64,000 nt of DNA from Domibacillus mangrovi (GTDB taxonomy: Bacteria > Bacillota > Bacilli > Bacillales > Domibacillaceae), in the NCBI RefSeq assembly GCF_001906925.1, contig NZ_MRWQ01000004.1:1-64000 (forward strand), written 5' to 3'. The position numbers and the translations under genes are program-made. Positions within the stretch are counted from its first letter, which is position 1, and every line of letters begins with the position of its first letter. Below, in pieces: positions 60,335 to 64,000 of the stretch. Below the pieces are notes generated by a model, which worked only from the letters and a program-made list of their open reading frames with translations, was not told the DNA's origin and did not search any database.

Positions 60335-60685
60335 TCAAATATTTACTAGGCGTTGAACACAAACATCACGATGAGGTCCTTTTTTGAACGTAAGAAAACC
60401 GTCCACCCCCGGACGGTTCATTAACGTACAAACCCAAGTTTTAAGCAAGAAGAAGGGAACGGGTAACGAAGCAGACTCACTGATGCAGATCACAGAGGTA
60501 GATTCAGACGCCGTTTTCTTACCCCGCAATGTGTCCTCTTGCTTCGAAGATATTTCCCATGATTTTGCGGGGGGCCCATAGCCTCCACTTCTTTCGTTCG
60601 ACCCGTTTGTCCACCACAAACACAGAAGCCCAAGCCCGAATACTAAAAATATTCGGTCTTCTATATACAGGTAAATGCGGCTCAT
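60335..60685 (-). CDS. hypothetical protein with signal-like N terminus, doubtful
   Basis: A possible 116-residue protein starting MSRIYLYIEDRIFLVFGLGL, a membrane or signal segment, then GSNERSGGYGPPAKSWEI. AAGGAAG lies upstream of this ATG. The second half is not protein-like and runs through a terminator-like hairpin (AACCGTCC/GGACGGTT, 60397-60418), so the frame is probably broken or the gene is a remnant. It shares the GC-richer composition of the two-component genes. Confidence 0.3.
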   Translation of the reverse strand: MSRIYLYIEDRIFLVFGLGLLCLWWTNGSNERSGGYGPPAKSWEISSKQEDTLRGKKTASESTSVICISESASLPVPFFLLKTWVCTLMNRPGVDGFLTFKKGPHRDVCVQRLVNI

Positions 60686-61027
60686 AACTACTACTTCCTT
60701 ACGGGCGACACACAGCACTCCACATGTCTCGAATGTGTGCTACATCCATAATGACACTTGAAGTATTAAATACATAGTTTATGCTTAATCCTTGTTACTG
60801 TCCCATAATCCATAAGTAAATGAGGTTTTTATTGATAGCTTTTTAAATATAATAGGAGAGCTGATCACTGTAAGCTCTCCTATTATTCATATTAATACCT
60901 TCCATAGAACGTCTTGTGAAACGTGATTTTTCGAGGCGCCCCATTGCCAATAACTATTATGCCAGCGTAACTGGAAACGGTCAGTGTGGCTTGTGGGTTA
61001 GAATGGTTTGTTTTTCCGCAGTTTCAT
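60686..61027. other. junction interval with third repeat copy and a hairpin
   Basis: No gene seen. CCATAAGTAAATGAGGTTTT (60810-60829) matches part of the 24-bp repeats at 41347 and 47375. A perfect hairpin, AATAGGAGAGCT/AGCTCTCCTATT (about 60851-60884), follows and could terminate transcription on the minus strand. Base composition changes here from GC-rich to the host level. Confidence 0.6.
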
Positions 61028-62134
61028 CTATTCTAATGTGCTTCTATTCAAAGTAAATCTATTTATCAGTGCCAGATTAGGTTCATAGCCAATACCAAGT
61101 CCTTTGGGGACATAAATATAACCGTCTTGGACTTCTACCTCAGGGGAGATAATATCCTGTGACCAATAATGCGACGAACCAGCTGTGTCGCCAGGTAATG
61201 TGAAATTCGGCAAAGTGGTAATAGCCACATTATGTGCGCGGCCAATACCGGCTTCGAGCATGCCTCCACACCAGACTGGAACATCATGTTGCTGGCAGAG
61301 ATCGTGGATTTTTTTTGCTTCCGATAACCCGCCGACACGGCCAATTTTAATATTGATAATCTTGCAGCTTCCTAAGTGAATGGCCTTTCTAGCGTCTTCA
61401 GCAGAATGGATGCTTTCATCTAAGCAAATGGGTGTATTTAATTTCGCTTGCAGTAAAGAGTGGTCGATGATGTCATCGTTTCCTAATGGCTGCTCAATCA
61501 TTGTTAAGTTAAATTCGTCAAGTGCTTTTAATTGGTCTATGTCTTGAAGGGTATAAGCACTATTTGCATCAGCCATCATGGGAACATCAGGGAATTCTTT
61601 GCGGATGGCACGTAAAATATTGTAATCCCAACCCGGCTTAATCTTTATTTTTATTCGTTTGAAACCTTTTTCCACAGACTCTTCTACTTTTTGCAATAAA
61701 GCCTTTTCTGATTCTTGGATTCCTATACTGATACCGACTTCAATTTTCTCTTTCGTTCCGCCAAGTGCTTTTGATAAAGACATCCCATTTTCTCTCGCAT
61801 AAAGATCCCAGATCGCACCTTCTAAAGCGGCCTTTGCCATAACATTGCCGCGTACGCTTCTAAAGCGCTCGGCAAGATCATCTGGGTGATGAATCGGTTC
61901 ACGAAGCAACAATGGAATTAAGAAATCAGTCATCATATGCCAGTTTGTTTGAACCGTTTCATCATGATAAAGCGGAGTAAGGGAGGCAACAGATTCAGCC
62001 CATCCTGATACCCCACTTTTTGATTCAATTTCAACTAAAATAAAGTCTTTATCTACTTCGGTACCGACACTTGTTGTGAATGGGTTTAATAAATCCATTT
62101 TCAAATGCCGTAACACAACACGTTTTATTTCCAT
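61028..62134 (-). CDS. N-acyl (N-succinyl) amino acid racemase / o-succinylbenzoate synthase-like enolase-superfamily enzyme
   Basis: A 368-residue muconate-lactonising-type enolase-superfamily enzyme. Catalytic lysines are in RIKIKIKPG (KxK) and [11 protein letters not shown]; metal ligands in [15 protein letters not shown] and CLDESIHS. The sequence resembles the NSAR/OSBS subgroup (MenC-like). No other men genes are nearby; a GNAT acyltransferase and an M20 deacylase are, which in Geobacillus defines a pathway turning D-amino acids into L-forms through N-succinyl intermediates. Racemase function is therefore favoured over menaquinone synthesis. ATG 62134 follows AAGGAG; a GTG three codons earlier is less likely. 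Confidence 0.9.
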   Translation of the reverse strand: MEIKRVVLRHLKMDLLNPFTTSVGTEVDKDFILVEIESKSGVSGWAESVASLTPLYHDETVQTNWHMMTDFLIPLLLREPIHHPDDLAERFRSVRGNVMAKAALEGAIWDLYARENGMSLSKALGGTKEKIEVGISIGIQESEKALLQKVEESVEKGFKRIKIKIKPGWDYNILRAIRKEFPDVPMMADANSAYTLQDIDQLKALDEFNLTMIEQPLGNDDIIDHSLLQAKLNTPICLDESIHSAEDARKAIHLGSCKIINIKIGRVGGLSEAKKIHDLCQQHDVPVWCGGMLEAGIGRAHNVAITTLPNFTLPGDTAGSSHYWSQDIISPEVEVQDGYIYVPKGLGIGYEPNLALINRFTLNRSTLE

Positions 62135-62139
62135 AGTTG

Positions 62140-62931
62140 TCACATCTCCTTACTTTTTTTAAATAGATAGTGGCAAGCGTTGCCGTCTGATGGATCCCGT
62201 ATTAAATCAAAAGCGTGATAACCGTTCGAAAAATAATGTTGGAATGCAACACGAGTAGCCTCACGCCAGTTAAGTGCTAATGTTAAGTCATGCTTTTTTA
62301 ACTCTTGGAAATTGAGAGGGACAGGTACGGATATCCATTCATCTGTTTGGTCCAAAGTAACTTCCCCGGGAGTTAAATAACCATTCATGGTGTTTGTCGT
62401 AATCACAGATGTGTAGGAAGCACTGTTAGCTTCTAGTTGTTCTTTTGTTAGGTTCCATTCTACTAAAAATCGGTCAGAAGGAAGTCCGACATTTAACTGA
62501 TCTGGCAAGTCTCCGTAGGCATTCTCTATGTAGGTCGAGCATGTTGCGCCTAGTTTGTGTAGGTTGAGCGTGCCGTTTACAGTTTCAAGTGGGTCGTACG
62601 TCCATTTGATTAAGTCATAACCTTTTTGAATTGCGCTTTCTTTTTGAGCGAGCTTCAACTGCATGCCGATCCCTAATTTCCGAAAGTCAGGATGGATACC
62701 TAAGTTATGAGAATGAAGGTATGCCACCTTTCCGTCGAATCCAGCGAAGCTATATTGAAAGCCGATTAGTCTTTCGTTTAAAAAGGCGCCTAAGACTAAA
62801 CCACCACTTTTTATGACCGCTGCCATATGGTGAACTGGAACAGGATCGTCCATGCTCCAAATGATGGATTCTAAAGCTTTCACTTCAATTAATTCTCTAA
62901 CATGTTCTATATTACGAATTACTATGTTCAA
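62140..62931 (-). CDS. GNAT-family acyltransferase (COG3375-like), probable amino-acid N-succinyltransferase
   Basis: A 263-residue protein. The GNAT core is at about 5-150: [18 protein letters not shown] and the acyl-CoA-binding [19 protein letters not shown]-terminal extension (about 160-263), with [13 protein letters not shown], is typical of this subfamily. It lies directly before the racemase gene (5-bp gap), so it is the likely N-acylating partner. The start is TTG 62931, nine bases after AAAGGAG. Substrate assignment comes from context. Confidence 0.85.
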   Translation of the reverse strand: MNIVIRNIEHVRELIEVKALESIIWSMDDPVPVHHMAAVIKSGGLVLGAFLNERLIGFQYSFAGFDGKVAYLHSHNLGIHPDFRKLGIGMQLKLAQKESAIQKGYDLIKWTYDPLETVNGTLNLHKLGATCSTYIENAYGDLPDQLNVGLPSDRFLVEWNLTKEQLEANSASYTSVITTNTMNGYLTPGEVTLDQTDEWISVPVPLNFQELKKHDLTLALNWREATRVAFQHYFSNGYHAFDLIRDPSDGNACHYLFKKSKEM

Positions 62932-62996
62932 AACTTAAATCTCCTTTGTGGCAGATTGTCGGGCAGGCAAATCCCGCTTGATAAGTCTTTTCGTCC

Positions 62997-64000
62997 TTAC
63001 CATACTTTCGTATCTGCTTTGATTAGCATTTCCGTTAAGATTTTTGTCCCATCAATTACAGATTCCGTATTAAAATTCATCTTCGGGTGGTGTAACCCCG
63101 GTTTTAAGTCGCAGCCTAAGCCAATCATCGTGGCGGCGAGACCGGGGGAATGGTAAGAGTAAAAGTGGAAATCCTCTCCTCCTGGTGAGATACATATAGG
63201 CTCTACATGTTCTTCTCCTAGAACCGAAGCGATTGCCTCTTTTGCTAAGTCGATTGCAGCTGGATGTTTAACAGCTGCGGGAAGAAGATCCTCGACCCTA
63301 CGTTCTATCGTTGTCGAGGTGAGCTTAGCTACATCTTCAATCGTTGTCTGCGCTTTTTCAATTAAATCCTCCATTACCTCGTTTGTTTTAGCTCTAAGAT
63401 CAAATGTAAAATGAGCTGTTTCAGGAATGGCATTTGTCGAAATACCAGCGTGTAACTCAGTCATTTTAATGGAATACGAGCTGTTTCCTTTTAAACGCAG
63501 TTCTTTCATTTTTTGAATAAGAATGGCGGCAGCCTCAATTGGATTGTTGCCATCTTCTGGTCTTGCAGCATGGGCTTGAACACCTTTGATACAACCTGTA
63601 ATTGTGGCATTAGAGCTGTGCTGAATAACAGGTGCAGCCATTCCCATTTCTACTTCTATCGCAGGACGAACGTGGATTCCACCTAGGAATTTAACGTGAT
63701 CTAATGCTCCATCTTTTATCATTTGCAAAGCTCCACTAGCTTTTTCTTCGGCTGGTTGAAAAATAAAGCGGATCGTATGGTGAAATGAGTGTTTGCTTTC
63801 CGCTAAAGCTAATGCACTGTATAACACCATTGTCGAATGGGCATCGTGACCGCAGGAGTGATTAGGCTGGATTTGACCGTCTACTTCCTGCATTAGTGCA
63901 TCCATATCAGCACGTATCGCAATCACATCTTTCGATTGTCCTTTCAGTTCAGCAATAAATCCATAATGGGAATCAAATGAAGTGATCTCTAAAACTGATT
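62997..64000 (-). CDS. M20D-family amidohydrolase, probable N-acyl (N-succinyl) L-amino acid deacylase (5' end beyond the window)
   Basis: The C-terminal 334 codons or so of a zinc amidohydrolase; the frame stays open to the right edge, so the true start lies outside. Metal ligands: IAIRADMDAL, NHSCGHDAHSTM and PAEEKASGA, with the final His in GGEDFHFYSYHSPG. The dimerisation domain covers the middle. With the acyltransferase and racemase it would release the L-amino acid from its N-acyl form. The gap to the GNAT gene is 65 bp. Confidence 0.88.
   Translation of the reverse strand, partial: SVLEITSFDSHYGFIAELKGQSKDVIAIRADMDALMQEVDGQIQPNHSCGHDAHSTMVLYSALALAESKHSFHHTIRFIFQPAEEKASGALQMIKDGALDHVKFLGGIHVRPAIEVEMGMAAPVIQHSSNATITGCIKGVQAHAARPEDGNNPIEAAAILIQKMKELRLKGNSSYSIKMTELHAGISTNAIPETAHFTFDLRAKTNEVMEDLIEKAQTTIEDVAKLTSTTIERRVEDLLPAAVKHPAAIDLAKEAIASVLGEEHVEPICISPGGEDFHFYSYHSPGLAATMIGLGCDLKPGLHHPKMNFNTESVIDGTKILTEMLIKADTKVW

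Noticed and set aside
60384-60581. 65-codon plus-strand frame opposite the doubtful hypothetical gene
   Set aside because: No ribosome-binding site and no family resemblance; neither strand is convincing, and the minus strand has slightly better start signals.

Overview
The window is the replication-origin region of a low-to-medium GC, rod-type Firmicute, almost certainly a Bacillaceae member. Evidence: the order gyrA-gyrB-recF-yaaA-dnaN-dnaA / oriC / rpmH-rnpA-yidC-mnmE-mnmG-rsmG-noc-soj-spo0J, the ssb operon, gdpP-rplI-dnaC-purA, walRK-yycHI-walJ-htrA-rlmH, and three perfect Bacillus-type parS sites. I cannot name the genus. Genes left of about 10.1 kb lie on the minus strand and genes right of 10.9 kb on the plus strand, as expected for two replichores diverging from oriC. 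The left edge carries what looks like a promoter and leader of an rRNA operon running out of the window.

Layout. 1-10.1 kb: a degenerate HD-GYP protein, then gyrase, recF, the S4 protein, dnaN and dnaA. 8.6-8.8 and 10.26-10.54 kb: bipartite oriC, with DnaA boxes, a DnaA-trio and an AT-rich unwinding region. 10.65-10.88 kb and the gyrB-gyrA gap: structured RNA-like elements with RUCCU hairpin loops. 11-31.9 kb: translation, tRNA modification, segregation, single-strand binding, helicase and purA genes with one chemoreceptor; jag/khpB is missing from its usual place after yidC. 32.2-32.6 kb: tRNA-Asp, a truncated tRNA copy and tRNA-Phe. 32.9-40.7 kb: the Wal cell-wall regulon genes, a CxxH/CxxC mini-protein, a DnaA-box cluster and rlmH.

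40.8-64 kb is accessory. A 6-kb segment between 24-bp direct repeats holds a winged-helix regulator, an MFS carrier with a cre-like site at its promoter, an AbgB-like M20 amidohydrolase and a glutaminase whose start looks frameshifted. Next come a PhoX-type phosphatase with three SLH domains behind Pho-box-like repeats, and a decayed gene. The csrA/flagellin locus follows: two csrA genes and a third csrA remnant, three GGA-loop hairpin/terminator elements (the first behind a sigma-D promoter), a tandem duplication, and a 1079-residue flagellin with repeated surface modules. An IS3-family element follows, abutting a GC-richer sensor kinase/response regulator pair that looks transferred. The right edge holds an N-acylamino-acid racemase, a GNAT acyltransferase and an M20 deacylase, a set known for D-to-L amino-acid conversion.

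The most interesting candidate is the csrA/flagellin locus. It repeats an architecture in which a 5' hairpin displaying GGA competes with an intrinsic terminator whose apical loop also displays GGA. These could be CsrA-responsive attenuators or short CsrA-titrating RNAs. This is inference from sequence only.
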